Below, piece after piece: positions 44,666 to 53,279 of a stretch of 64,000 bases of DNA (the first letter of the stretch is position 1; each line of letters opens with the position of its first letter). Source of the DNA: Serratia bockelmannii (GTDB taxonomy: Bacteria; Pseudomonadota; Gammaproteobacteria; Enterobacterales; Enterobacteriaceae); assembly GCF_008011855.1 (NCBI RefSeq), contig NZ_VOUX01000002.1:460299-524298 (forward strand). The letters are read 5' to 3'. The translations under genes and the position numbers were made by a program. The notes under the pieces were generated by a model, which saw only the letters and a program-made list of their open reading frames with translations, searched no databases and had not been told where the DNA came from.

Positions 44666-45643
44666 TCAGGCGATCCCGACTGGGAAGGCTAATACTTCGC
44701 TCAGGCTCTCGGCGCCCAGCGCCAGCATCACCAGGCGATCCACGCCCAGCGCCACGCCGGAGCATTCCGGCATGCCGTGCTGCAACGCCGCCAACAGGTT
44801 GTAGTCGATCGGCTGCTGCGGCAGGCCGCGCTCCGCACGTTTGCGGTTGTCCTGCTCGAAGCGCTGCTGTTGTTCACGGCCGTCGGTCAGCTCGCGGAAA
44901 CCGTTCGCCAGCTCAATGCCCTTGAAATACACCTCGAAACGCTCCGCCACGCGGTGGTCTTCGGTGCTGATCTCCGCCAGCGCCGCCTGGCTGGCCGGGA
45001 AGTGGTACACGAACGCCGGTTTTTCACGGCCGATATGCGGCTCCACGCCCACGGTGAACAGCAGCTGCAACAACGTATCACGGTCTTCTTCGGTATCGGC
45101 GATGTTGCTCAGATCGAGTTTGGCTGCCGCTTCACGCAGCTGCGCCTTCTCCGCCGACAGCGGATCGATGTCCAGATGGCGCAGGAACGCCTGCTGATAG
45201 GACAGGGTCTCCGCGCTCTCGCAGTCCAGCACCTGTTGCAGCAGATCGTCCACCTCGTTCATCAGGCGGTACATGTCGTAGTGCGGACGGTACCACTCCA
45301 GCATGGTGAATTCCGGGTTGTGATGCCGCCCGGCTTCTTCATTGCGGAAGCTGCGCCCCATTTGGTAGATCGGGCCGCTGCCCGCCGCCAACAGGCGCTT
45401 CATGTGATATTCCGGGCTGGTCATCATGTATAGCGTCAGGCCCTCTGCCGCCCCCGGCCCGACGAAACGCGTCTCGAACGGGAACAGGTGAACGTCGGTG
45501 ACCGTCGCCTGGCTCATGGTGGGCGTCTCAACTTCCAGCACGCCACGATCGGCGAAGAAACGCCGGATCTCAGCCAGAATCGCTGCGCGTTTCAACAAAT
45601 TGGCGATGGGTGCACTAGGCTGCCAGCTTGCCGTTTCGCTCAT
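44666..45643 (-). CDS. epmA: EpmA, EF-P lysine ligase
   Basis: Class II lysyl-tRNA-synthetase-like enzyme without an anticodon domain that attaches (R)-beta-lysine to EF-P. 325 residues, starting [12 protein letters not shown], as in E. coli. Motif 2 [20 protein letters not shown] and motif 3 [15 protein letters not shown]. The open frame runs upstream to 45700, without support. Its substrate Efp (50908) and the mutase EpmB (51517) are nearby. Confidence 0.97.
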   Translation of the reverse strand: MSETASWQPSAPIANLLKRAAILAEIRRFFADRGVLEVETPTMSQATVTDVHLFPFETRFVGPGAAEGLTLYMMTSPEYHMKRLLAAGSGPIYQMGRSFRNEEAGRHHNPEFTMLEWYRPHYDMYRLMNEVDDLLQQVLDCESAETLSYQQAFLRHLDIDPLSAEKAQLREAAAKLDLSNIADTEEDRDTLLQLLFTVGVEPHIGREKPAFVYHFPASQAALAEISTEDHRVAERFEVYFKGIELANGFRELTDGREQQQRFEQDNRKRAERGLPQQPIDYNLLAALQHGMPECSGVALGVDRLVMLALGAESLSEVLAFPVGIA

Positions 45644-45793
45644 GGTAATTAACTCCGAAATCAAACAGGGGATGCAGTCTACTCGCATCCTTGCAGCCAA
45701 ACAAATTCTTCACGATGCACAACCGTCCATAACGCCAATTTCCGATAAATGGGCGGCAAAAGCGCGTTAAAAAGGGTAAAGCAGGCCAAACGC

Positions 45794-45834
45794 GCAAAAA
45801 AACAGGCAAGCCTGTTGGTCGAGCGTTAATCGAC
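45794..45834 (-). terminator. Tandem hairpins plus T-run upstream of epmA
   Basis: Minus strand: GTCGA...TCGAC (45818-45834), then AACAGGC-GCCTGTT (45801-45816), then TTTTTTT. It looks like an intrinsic terminator about 150 bases in front of the epmA start. It could be an attenuator or the end of a short transcript; not tested. Confidence 0.45.
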
Positions 45835-45840
45835 AAAACA

Positions 45841-45882
45841 ATCGATCACATCAAATTTCGACTACTTAACTTTAGGTATAGT
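45841..45882 (+). promoter_or_regulatory. FNR-activated frd promoter
   Basis: An FNR-like TCGAT...ATCAA site at 45842-45854 precedes a TATAGT -10 (45877-45882), centred about 41 bases before the expected start, the class II position. E. coli frd has the same arrangement, with a similarly imperfect FNR box. The arms are not perfect consensus. Confidence 0.6.
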
Positions 45883-46028
45883 TAATTCCCCATTATTGGT
45901 GGGAGATATCTATCCTTAACCTTTAAGCAACATTAATCGGTTCAATTAGTTAGCAACCGAAGAGTTCGCTAAATTTTAAGCATAGATATTTAACTTGCCG
46001 TTCTTAACAAGAACATTGGAGGAATGCA

Positions 46029-47825
46029 GTGCAAACCTTTAACGCCGATCTTGCCATTATTGGGGCCGGGGGCGCTGGTTTACGTGCAGCAATAGCCGCA
46101 GCGGAAGCCAATCCCCAACTGAAAATCGCGCTGATCTCTAAGGTCTATCCGATGCGCAGCCACACGGTCGCCGCTGAGGGGGGCTCCGCCGCCGTCACCC
46201 AGGATCACGATACCTTCGACTACCACTTCAACGACACCGTCGCCGGCGGCGACTGGTTGTGCGAGCAGGACGTGGTCGATCACTTCGTGCATCAGTGCCC
46301 GCGCGAGATGACCCAGCTTGAGCAATGGGGCTGCCCGTGGAGCCGCAAACCGGACGGGTCGGTCAACGTGCGGCGCTTCGGCGGCATGAAGATCGAACGC
46401 ACCTGGTTCGCCGCCGACAAGACCGGCTTCCACATGCTGCACACCCTGTTCCAAACCTCGCTGAAATACCCGCAGATCCAACGCTTCGACGAGCACTTCG
46501 TGCTGGATATCCTGGTGGATGACGGCCAGGCGCGCGGCCTGGTGGCGCTCAACATGATGGAAGGCACCCGCGTGCAGATCCGCGCCAACGCGGTGGTGAT
46601 GGCCACCGGCGGCGCCGGGCGCGTTTATCGCTACAACACCAACGGGGGCATCGTTACCGGCGACGGCATGGGCATGGCGTTCCACCACGGCGTACCGCTG
46701 CGCGACATGGAGTTCGTGCAGTATCATCCGACCGGCCTGCCCGGTTCCGGCATCCTGATGACCGAGGGCTGTCGCGGCGAAGGTGGCATCCTGGTGAACA
46801 AAGACGGCTACCGTTACCTGCAAGACTACGGCATGGGTCCGGAAACCCCGCTGGGCGAGCCGAAGAACAAATACATGGAGCTGGGCCCGCGCGATAAAGT
46901 GTCCCAGGCCTTCTGGCATGAATGGCGCGCCGGCCGCACCATCGCCACCCCACGCGGCGACGTGGTCTACCTCGATCTGCGCCACCTGGGCGAGAAAAAG
47001 CTGCTGGAGCGGCTGCCGTTCATCTGCGAACTGGCCAAGGCCTACGTCGGCGTCGATCCGGTGAAAGATCCGATCCCGGTGCGCCCTACCGCGCACTACA
47101 CCATGGGCGGCATTGAAACCGACCAGAACTGTGAAACCCGCATCAAGGGGCTGTTCGCGGTCGGCGAGTGCTCCTCCGTCGGCCTGCACGGCGCCAACCG
47201 CCTCGGCTCCAACTCGCTGGCGGAACTGGTGGTGTTCGGCCGCGTCGCCGGTGAACACGCCGCGCGCCGCGCGCTCGAGACCGCGCCGGCCAACGGCAGC
47301 GCGCTGGATGCGCAAACCCGCGACGTCGAAACCCGCCTGAGCAACCTGATGAAGCAGGAAGGCAACGAAAACTGGGCGAAGATCCGCGACGAAATGGGGC
47401 TGTCGATGGAAGAAGGCTGCGGCATTTACCGCACGCCGGAGCTGATGCAAAAAACCATCGATAAGCTGGCCGAGCTGAAAGAGCGTTTCAAGCGCGTCAA
47501 CATCACCGACAACACCAGCGTCTTCAATACCGATCTGCTGTACACCATCGAGCTGGGCTATGGCCTGGACGTCGCCGAATGCATGGCGCACTCCGCGTTT
47601 AACCGCAAAGAGTCGCGCGGCGCCCACCAGCGCCTGGACGAAGGCTGCACCGAGCGTGACGACGTCAACTTCCTCAAGCATACGCTGGCGTTCCATAACC
47701 CGCAGGGCGCGCCGCGTCTCGAATACAGCGACGTGAAAATCACCAAGCTGCCGCCGGCCAAACGCGTCTACGGCGCAGAAGCCGAAGCGCAGGAGAAAAA
47801 GAATAAGGAGCAGGCAAATGGCTGA
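46029..47825 (+). CDS. frdA: Fumarate reductase flavoprotein subunit
   Basis: Catalytic subunit that reduces fumarate with menaquinol electrons in anaerobic respiration. 598 residues, start GTG (46029) behind GGAGG. FAD site [11 protein letters not shown] at the N-terminus; covalent-FAD His45 in [11 protein letters not shown]; substrate region with [21 protein letters not shown] and R/H pairs; the late [18 protein letters not shown]. The last bases overlap frdB by 8. Confidence 0.98.
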   Translation: MQTFNADLAIIGAGGAGLRAAIAAAEANPQLKIALISKVYPMRSHTVAAEGGSAAVTQDHDTFDYHFNDTVAGGDWLCEQDVVDHFVHQCPREMTQLEQWGCPWSRKPDGSVNVRRFGGMKIERTWFAADKTGFHMLHTLFQTSLKYPQIQRFDEHFVLDILVDDGQARGLVALNMMEGTRVQIRANAVVMATGGAGRVYRYNTNGGIVTGDGMGMAFHHGVPLRDMEFVQYHPTGLPGSGILMTEGCRGEGGILVNKDGYRYLQDYGMGPETPLGEPKNKYMELGPRDKVSQAFWHEWRAGRTIATPRGDVVYLDLRHLGEKKLLERLPFICELAKAYVGVDPVKDPIPVRPTAHYTMGGIETDQNCETRIKGLFAVGECSSVGLHGANRLGSNSLAELVVFGRVAGEHAARRALETAPANGSALDAQTRDVETRLSNLMKQEGNENWAKIRDEMGLSMEEGCGIYRTPELMQKTIDKLAELKERFKRVNITDNTSVFNTDLLYTIELGYGLDVAECMAHSAFNRKESRGAHQRLDEGCTERDDVNFLKHTLAFHNPQGAPRLEYSDVKITKLPPAKRVYGAEAEAQEKKNKEQANG

Positions 47826-48552
47826 GATGCAAACCCTGAAGATCGACGTCATGCGCTATAACCCGGAAAGCGACGCCGAGCCGCATTTCGTCACTTACGC
47901 CGTGCCTTACGACGAACAGACCTCGTTGCTCGATGCACTGGGCTACATCAAGGATAACCTGGCGCCGGACCTCTCCTACCGCTGGTCTTGCCGCATGGCG
48001 ATCTGCGGCTCCTGCGGCATGATGGTCAACCGCGTGCCGAAGTTGGCGTGCAAAACCTTCCTGCGCGACTACGTCGGCGGCATGAAGGTTGAAGCGCTGG
48101 GCAACTTCCCGATCGAGCGCGATCTGGTGGTCGACATGACCCACTTCATCGAAAGCCTGGAGGCGATCAAACCGTACATCATCGGCAACGATCGCAAACC
48201 GGAGGATGGCCCAAACGTGCAGACGCCGGCGCAGATGGCCAAATACCACCAGTTCTCCGGCTGCATCAACTGCGGCCTGTGCTACGCGGCATGCCCGCAG
48301 TTCGGCCTCAACCCCGAGTTTATCGGCCCGGCGGCGATCACGCTGGCGCACCGTTATAACCTGGACAACCGCGACCACGGCAAGAAACAGCGCATGCCGC
48401 AGCTCAACGGCCAAAACGGCGTCTGGAGCTGCACCTTCGTCGGCTATTGCTCCGAAGTCTGTCCGAAACACGTCGATCCCGCCGCCGCTATCCAGCAAGG
48501 CAAGGTGGAGAGCGCCAAGGACTTCATGATCGCCATGCTGAAGCCGCAATAA
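47818..48552 (+). CDS. frdB: Fumarate reductase iron-sulfur subunit
   Basis: Passes electrons from quinol to FrdA through [2Fe-2S], [4Fe-4S] and [3Fe-4S] clusters. 244 residues. Cys58, Cys63, Cys66 and Cys78 hold the first cluster; [12 protein letters not shown] and [12 protein letters not shown] hold the others. The ATG at 47818 overlaps frdA. Confidence 0.98.
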   Translation: MAEMQTLKIDVMRYNPESDAEPHFVTYAVPYDEQTSLLDALGYIKDNLAPDLSYRWSCRMAICGSCGMMVNRVPKLACKTFLRDYVGGMKVEALGNFPIERDLVVDMTHFIESLEAIKPYIIGNDRKPEDGPNVQTPAQMAKYHQFSGCINCGLCYAACPQFGLNPEFIGPAAITLAHRYNLDNRDHGKKQRMPQLNGQNGVWSCTFVGYCSEVCPKHVDPAAAIQQGKVESAKDFMIAMLKPQ

Positions 48553-48566
48553 GGGAGAAAATTGCC

Positions 48567-48959
48567 ATGACAACTCAACGTAAGCCCTATGTGCGCACCA
48601 TGACGCCCACCTGGTGGCAAAAGCTCGGCTTCTACCGTTTCTACATGCTGCGCGAAGGCACCTCGGTGCTGGCGGTCTGGTTCAGCATCGTGCTGCTCTA
48701 CGGCGTGTTCGCGCTGAAGGGCGGCGCCGAGAGCTGGGCCGGCTTCGTCGGTTTCTTGCAGAATCCGCTGGTGCTGTTAATCAACGTCGTCGCATTGCTG
48801 GCGGCGGCGCTGCACACCAAAACCTGGTTCGATCTGGCGCCGAAGGCCGCCAATATCGTGGTCAACAGCGAGAAAATGGGACCGGGCCCCATCGTGAAAG
48901 GGCTGTGGGCCGTCACGATCGTCGTCAGCGTGGTCATCCTGGCCGTGGCCCTGTTCTAA
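48567..48959 (+). CDS. frdC: Fumarate reductase membrane subunit C
   Basis: Anchor with three membrane helices that forms the menaquinone site with FrdD. 130 residues from the ATG at 48567, behind GGGAGA; the upstream open frame runs inside frdB. Conserved RPY...MTPTWW...RFYMLREGT. 14 bases after frdB. Confidence 0.96.
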   Translation: MTTQRKPYVRTMTPTWWQKLGFYRFYMLREGTSVLAVWFSIVLLYGVFALKGGAESWAGFVGFLQNPLVLLINVVALLAAALHTKTWFDLAPKAANIVVNSEKMGPGPIVKGLWAVTIVVSVVILAVALF

Positions 48960-48971
48960 TCCGGAGGAAAC

Positions 48972-49331
48972 ATGATAAATCAAGCACCTAAACGCTCCGA
49001 TGAGCCGGTTTTCTGGGGATTGTTCGGCGCCGGCGGCATGTGGGGCGCGATCGTCGCGCCGGCTATCGTGCTGCTGGTCGGCATTCTGCTGCCGCTGGGG
49101 CTGTTCCCCGGTGAAGCGCTGGGTTACGAGCGCGTGCTGGCGTTCTGCCAGAGCCTGATCGGCCGCCTGTTCCTGCTGCTGATGATCATTCTGCCGCTGT
49201 GGTGCGGCCTGCACCGCATCCACCATGCGATGCACGATCTGAAGATCCACGTGCCGGCCGGCAAGTGGGTGTTCTACGGTCTGGCGGCAATCCTCAGCGT
49301 CGTCACCGTCATCGGCGTCGTCACTCTGTAA
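48972..49331 (+). CDS. frdD: Fumarate reductase membrane subunit D
   Basis: Second membrane anchor, 119 residues with three helices and the conserved [20 protein letters not shown] and [13 protein letters not shown]. 12 bases after frdC, closing the frdABCD operon. In E. coli its 3' end holds the ampC promoter; no ampC follows here. Confidence 0.96.
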   Translation: MINQAPKRSDEPVFWGLFGAGGMWGAIVAPAIVLLVGILLPLGLFPGEALGYERVLAFCQSLIGRLFLLLMIILPLWCGLHRIHHAMHDLKIHVPAGKWVFYGLAAILSVVTVIGVVTL

Positions 49332-49415
49332 ACCGCTCGGGTGGCCAACGCCCGTTGGCCGCCCTTTTCTCATCGGCTACACTGTCTACTCGCCCCCGGT
49401 AAACAGGAGTCACCG

Positions 49416-49949
49416 ATGCGTTTATGGTCAAAGCTTTGCGTCATGCTTTCCGCCCTGCTCTCCGTCGCCTGCAGCGTCTCCCCGCCTAAAGACATCAAGG
49501 TCGTGACCCCCTTTGACAGCCAGCGCTATCTCGGTACCTGGTATGAGATCGCTCGTCTGGATCATCGTTTTGAACGCGGTTTGCAGCAGGTGACCGCCCA
49601 TTACAGCCCGCGCGCCGACGGCGGGCTGAAAGTCATCAATCGCGGCTTCAATCCGCAAAAACAGCAATGGCAAGAAAGCGAAGGCAAAGCCTACTTTATC
49701 GGTTCACCGCAGGTCGCGGCGCTGAAAGTGTCGTTCTTCGGCCCCTTCTACGGCGGCTATAACGTGATTGCCCTGGACCCGGCGTATCGCTACGCGCTGG
49801 TTTGCGGCCCTAACCGCGACTATTTGTGGATCCTGTCGCGCACGCCGACGCTTGACGCCAGCGTACGCGACAGCTTATTGCAGACGGCCAAAGGCTACGG
49901 TTTCGCCACCGACAAGCTGATCTGGGTGCAACAGTCCGCCGATCAGTGA
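49416..49949 (+). CDS. blc: Outer-membrane lipocalin Blc
   Basis: Lipoprotein lipocalin that binds lysophospholipids. 177 residues from the ATG behind AGGAG; lipobox SVAC near residue 19. Lipocalin signatures [19 protein letters not shown] and YNVIALDP...[17 protein letters not shown]. The stop overlaps the convergent sugE by seven bases. Confidence 0.96.
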   Translation: MRLWSKLCVMLSALLSVACSVSPPKDIKVVTPFDSQRYLGTWYEIARLDHRFERGLQQVTAHYSPRADGGLKVINRGFNPQKQQWQESEGKAYFIGSPQVAALKVSFFGPFYGGYNVIALDPAYRYALVCGPNRDYLWILSRTPTLDASVRDSLLQTAKGYGFATDKLIWVQQSADQ

Positions 49950-50260
49950 CTGCTGAACTTCAGCCCGAGTATGCCGACCACGATCAGGCACAGGCTGATG
50001 ATGCGCGCGATATTGGTCGATTCGCCCAACAGCACCATGCCCATGATGGCCGCGCCCACCGCGCCGATGCCGGTCCACACCGCATAGGCGGTGCCGGCGG
50101 GCAGCGTTTTCATGGCGTTGGCCAACAGCAACATGCTGACCACCATCGCGGCGATGGTGATGATGCTCGGCGTCAGCCGGGTAAAACCGTGGGTGTATTT
50201 CAGACCGATAGCCCAAACCACTTCGAGCAAACCGGCGATAAGCAGAATAATCCAGGCCAT
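49943..50260 (-). CDS. sugE: SugE/Gdx, guanidinium exporter (SMR family)
   Basis: Small multidrug-resistance protein that exports guanidinium in exchange for protons. 105 residues, four membrane helices. Membrane Glu13 ([12 protein letters not shown]) is the conserved proton and substrate site; W-A-I-G-L-K distinguishes SugE-type from EmrE-type. A guanidine-II riboswitch lies directly upstream, which strongly supports the guanidinium role. Confidence 0.95.
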   Translation of the reverse strand: MAWIILLIAGLLEVVWAIGLKYTHGFTRLTPSIITIAAMVVSMLLLANAMKTLPAGTAYAVWTGIGAVGAAIMGMVLLGESTNIARIISLCLIVVGILGLKFSSH

Positions 50261-50279
50261 GAGACGGCCTCCCTACCAC

Positions 50280-50325
50280 TGGGGTCGTCCCCGAAAAAAT
50301 GACGCGTAAACGGGTCGTCCCGTTT
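50280..50325 (-). promoter_or_regulatory. Guanidine-II (mini-ykkC) riboswitch of sugE
   Basis: Two hairpins on the minus strand, AAACGGG-ACGA-CCCGTTT (50308-50325) and GGGG-ACGA-CCCC (50281-50292), each with an ACGA tetraloop, separated by a short linker. This is the mini-ykkC layout, in which guanidine brings the loops together. The sugE GGGAGG lies 8 bases after the second hairpin, in line with translational control. Confidence 0.9.
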
Positions 50326-50452
50326 AGCGAGGTGATGCATGACGGGTAACCTCACCCGCACTGCGGCAGGATAGCAGCAGCGTTAACGCTCAGGCAAGGG
50401 ATAGAAATGTGGCGGCTCTCCGCAGCCGGAACGCCGCCGGGTGGAATGCGGA

Positions 50453-50584
50453 TTATTCCGCGCTGCGCTGAATAGCCTTGCCGCCGGCCTGAATGTCTTC
50501 ACCCACACCGCGGGTGGTATTGCAGGCGGTCAGCGAGCTCAAAATCATCAAAGAGAAGATCGCGATAATACTTTTCTTCAGCAT
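50453..50584 (-). CDS. ecnB: Entericidin B lipoprotein
   Basis: 43-residue lipoprotein: signal segment [21 protein letters not shown] with lipobox LTAC (Cys21), then [14 protein letters not shown]. Entericidin B is the bacteriolytic member of the pair in E. coli, made in starvation. It was below the length limit of many gene finders; read directly on the minus strand. It lies between sugE and ecnA. Confidence 0.9.
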   Translation of the reverse strand: MLKKSIIAIFSLMILSSLTACNTTRGVGEDIQAGGKAIQRSAE

Positions 50585-50705
50585 AAGAAAGTCCTTATTT
50601 GTCGTTGATGAAAAAGTACGGCTTTCTAAGCGTAGTCAAAATTGACGGAGGGTGTGGGATCGTGACCGGCTTTGTGGCGCAAATACATCGGGTTAAAGAC
50701 GGGGA

Positions 50706-50837
50706 TCAGCTGGCCGTGCGGGAGATGGCGCCGCCGAGATGCTGAACGTCTTCGCCGAAACCGCGAAACGTATTGCAACTGCTGAGGGAGAAAAGGAACA
50801 ACAGGGAGAGCACGGCCAACAACGTTTTCTTGAACAT
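50706..50837 (-). CDS. ecnA: Entericidin A lipoprotein (antidote)
   Basis: 43-residue lipoprotein starting MFKKTLLAVLSLLFLF with lipobox LSSC (Cys21), then NTFRGFGEDVQHLGGAISR. E. coli EcnA counteracts EcnB. An open frame runs upstream into efp, but the ATG at 50837 fits the lipoprotein signal. It sits between efp and ecnB, the E. coli order. Confidence 0.9.
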   Translation of the reverse strand: MFKKTLLAVLSLLFLFSLSSCNTFRGFGEDVQHLGGAISRTAS

Positions 50838-50907
50838 GCGGATTTTCTGCCAACGAACGGGGATAGGATAAAACAGAGGAACCGCGTGGGTTCCTCTGTT
50901 TTGAAAC

Positions 50908-51474
50908 TTATTTAACGCGAGAGACGTATTCGCCAGAGCGAGTGTCAACCTTGATCACTTCGCCGATCTGGACGAACAACGGCACTTTCACCACGGCGCC
51001 GGTGCTCAGGGTTGCCGGCTTGCCGCCAGTCCCTGCGGTATCGCCTTTCAGGCCAGGATCGGTATCGGTGATTTCCGCTTCGATGAAGTTCGGCGGCTGA
51101 ACGGCGATTGGACGGCCATCCCACAGGGTGATGATGCACTCTGCGTTATCCTGCAGCCATTTGGCCGCGTCGCCGACGGTTTTGCCGTCAACCTGATGCT
51201 GTTCGAAAGACTCAGGGTGCATGAAGTGGTAGAACTCACCGTCGCTGTACAGGTAGTTCATGTTGGTGTCCATCACGTCTGCGCCTTCGCAAGAATCGGT
51301 AGACTTGAAGGTTTTTTCCACGCGGGTGCCGGTCAGCAGACGACGCATTTTCACGCGCGCGAATGCCTGGCCTTTGCCCGGCTTAACGAACTCACTGGCT
51401 TCGACGGCGTAAGGTTCGCCCTCGAACATGATTTTAAGACCCGGACGGAAATCGTTGCTAGAATAAGTCGCCAT
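50908..51474 (-). CDS. efp: Elongation factor P
   Basis: Rescues ribosomes stalled at polyproline. 188 residues, three beta-barrel domains. The modified Lys34 is in [11 protein letters not shown], the motif recognised by EpmA. EpmA and EpmB are also in the window. Divergent from epmB; 42 bases separate their starts. Confidence 0.98.
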   Translation of the reverse strand: MATYSSNDFRPGLKIMFEGEPYAVEASEFVKPGKGQAFARVKMRRLLTGTRVEKTFKSTDSCEGADVMDTNMNYLYSDGEFYHFMHPESFEQHQVDGKTVGDAAKWLQDNAECIITLWDGRPIAVQPPNFIEAEITDTDPGLKGDTAGTGGKPATLSTGAVVKVPLFVQIGEVIKVDTRSGEYVSRVK

Positions 51475-51516
51475 GATGGCCCTCTGAATATTTGAACTGG
51501 TAGCTTAGCCAAAAAA

Positions 51517-52545
51517 ATGGCACACATTATAACCCAAAGTACGGCACATAGAGAAGATTGGTTGCATCAACTCGCCGATGTTATTACCGATCCTGATGAA
51601 TTACTGCAGCTTTTGTCACTGAATACGCACCCGGAACTGCCGCAGGGGCGCGATGCCCGCCGGCTGTTTGCCCTGCGCGTGCCGCGCGCCTTCGCTGCGC
51701 GCATGCGCCCCGGCGATGCCAACGACCCGCTGCTGCGCCAGGTGCTGACCGCCAGAGAGGAGTTCATCAACGCCCCAGGGTTCACCACCGATCCGCTCGA
51801 TGAGCAGCGCAGCGTGGTGCCGGGCCTGCTGCACAAATACCGCAATCGCGCACTGCTGCTGGTCAAGGGCGGCTGTGCGGTCAACTGCCGTTACTGCTTC
51901 CGTCGCCACTTCCCCTATCAGGATAATCAGGGCAATAAGAACAACTGGCGGCAGGCACTGGATTATATCCGCCAACACCCGGAACTGGACGAGATCATTT
52001 TTTCCGGCGGCGATCCGCTGATGGCCAAAGACAGCGAGCTGGAATGGCTGGTTGGCGAACTGGAGGCCATCCCGCACCTGAAACGCCTGCGCATTCACAC
52101 CCGTTTGCCGGTGGTGATCCCGGCGCGCATCACGCCGGCGCTGTGCCGCCTGCTGTCGGCCTCGCGCCTGCAGGTGCTGATGGTCACGCACATCAACCAC
52201 GCCAACGAAATTGACCGCGACCTGCAAAGCGCCATGGCGCAGCTGCGCCTCGCCGGCGTCACGCTGCTCAACCAGAGCGTGCTGCTGCGCGACGTCAACG
52301 ACGATGCCGACACGCTGGCGGCGCTCAGCAACGCGCTGTTCGACGCCGGTATCCTGCCTTACTACATCCACGTGCTGGACAAGGTGCAGGGCGCAGCGCA
52401 CTTCATGGTCAGCGACGATGAAGCGCGCGCCATCATGCAGGCGCTGCTGAGCAAGGTGTCCGGTTATCTGGTGCCGCGCCTGACGCGTGAAGTGGGCGGC
52501 GAACCGAGCAAAACGCCGATCGACCTGCGCCTGATGCAGGAGTGA
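51517..52545 (+). CDS. epmB: EpmB, EF-P (R)-beta-lysine synthase
   Basis: Radical SAM lysine 2,3-aminomutase that makes the (R)-beta-lysine used by EpmA. 342 residues. Cluster motif CAVNCRYCFRRHFPY (C-x3-C-x2-C, near residue 120) and GGDPLMAKD; PLP-binding region near the C-terminus (SGYLVPRLTREVGGEPSKTP). Faces efp head to head, the usual layout. Confidence 0.96.
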   Translation: MAHIITQSTAHREDWLHQLADVITDPDELLQLLSLNTHPELPQGRDARRLFALRVPRAFAARMRPGDANDPLLRQVLTAREEFINAPGFTTDPLDEQRSVVPGLLHKYRNRALLLVKGGCAVNCRYCFRRHFPYQDNQGNKNNWRQALDYIRQHPELDEIIFSGGDPLMAKDSELEWLVGELEAIPHLKRLRIHTRLPVVIPARITPALCRLLSASRLQVLMVTHINHANEIDRDLQSAMAQLRLAGVTLLNQSVLLRDVNDDADTLAALSNALFDAGILPYYIHVLDKVQGAAHFMVSDDEARAIMQALLSKVSGYLVPRLTREVGGEPSKTPIDLRLMQE

Positions 52546-52571
52546 CGCGCGCCACATGGCCCGATGGAACG

Positions 52572-52610
52572 AAAAGAGGAATGCCGTGGCATTCCTCTTT
52601 TTTATTTCTT
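52572..52610. terminator. Bidirectional terminator between epmB and yjeI
   Basis: AAAGAGGAATGCC pairs with GGCATTCCTCTTT, then TTTTATTT. The A-run on the other side lets it serve yjeI too. Confidence 0.85.
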
Positions 52611-52631
52611 TGCGGCTGCGGCCTCAGCGCC

Positions 52632-52976
52632 TTACGGGCACTTGTAAACCTGGCCGACCATTTTGCTGTCCAGCGGTGCGAAGCTGGAGAGCAGATTCTG
52701 GCTCGGGCTGTTGGCGCCGTAAATGACGTTGCCGCCCATGGCCGCCGCCTTGTTGCGCAGATCGTTGGCCGCACCGCGCATGGAGCTGCCTTCACCGCCG
52801 TTGCCGGACAGCCAGTTGCTCTGGGTGCCGGTCACTTCCCCCAGCAGCTGGCATTCCGCCGCCGGCTTGCTGTCGGTGAACTTGATCTGCTGACCCGCAG
52901 CGGTCAGTTCATGAGTGGTGCTGCAACCCGCCAGCAGCATCGCTGCCGAAAGACCCAGTAAGGCTTTAATCCGCAT
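52632..52976 (-). CDS. yjeI: YjeI, DUF4156 lipoprotein
   Basis: 114-residue lipoprotein of unknown function. Lipobox LAGC (Cys18) and a DUF4156 domain with ECQLLGEVTGTQSNWLSGNG and MRGAANDLRNKAAAMGGNVIYG. Start MRIKALLG (52976) after GGGGAAC; the frame is open 11 codons further up. Next to epmB, as in E. coli. Confidence 0.92.
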   Translation of the reverse strand: MRIKALLGLSAAMLLAGCSTTHELTAAGQQIKFTDSKPAAECQLLGEVTGTQSNWLSGNGGEGSSMRGAANDLRNKAAAMGGNVIYGANSPSQNLLSSFAPLDSKMVGQVYKCP

Positions 52977-53279
52977 CTTGTTCCCCATTCGATGTTGAGA
53001 ATTACGCAAAATCTTCTACCCGTCGCCTTTCAAGCTGTAGCGTTGTTGACTGCGCTCGCTCACCCCAGTTACTTACTCAAGTAAGCGCCTGGGGACTCAC
53101 GAGCTGGCCGCCTAGCTACAACTTGAAATTCATAGGGTATATCAGAAAGCGATGCCATCTCTTAAGCATCCGTTGCCGCGCGAGCGGGCCAACGTCTTGA
53201 GCGACAGCTGATGACTTACCAGTTTACCAGCTAAATCGCACCGGGCGGCAAAAATATCATCAAATACAGTGCGGCGGCG
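52977..53279. other. Intergenic region between yjeI and the chemoreceptor
   Basis: 303 bases. Contains the palindromic repeat 53028-53128; the remainder (53144-53279) has no feature I can name. Confidence 0.6.
53028..53128. repeat. Palindromic intergenic repeat, about 100 bases
   Basis: TTTCAAGCTGTAG at the left pairs with CTACAACTTGAAA at the right (one mismatch), and the centre has a CCCCAG...CTGGGG palindrome (53063-53094) with ACTTACT...AGTAAGC inside. It looks like a non-autonomous, folded repeat of the kind dispersed in Serratia and Yersinia; only one copy was noticed in this window. Confidence 0.65.

Larger units (their letters stand above)
45644..46028. other. Divergent control region between epmA and frdABCD
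   Basis: 385 bases. The frd half has the FNR-type site and promoter. The epmA half has tandem hairpins followed by a T-run reading toward epmA (separate entries). The rest, 45890-46010, is AT-rich leader with no recognised element. Confidence 0.6.

Noticed and set aside
46080..47852. 590-codon minus-strand open frame opposite frdA
   Set aside because: No family signature; frdA has all flavoprotein motifs on the plus strand.
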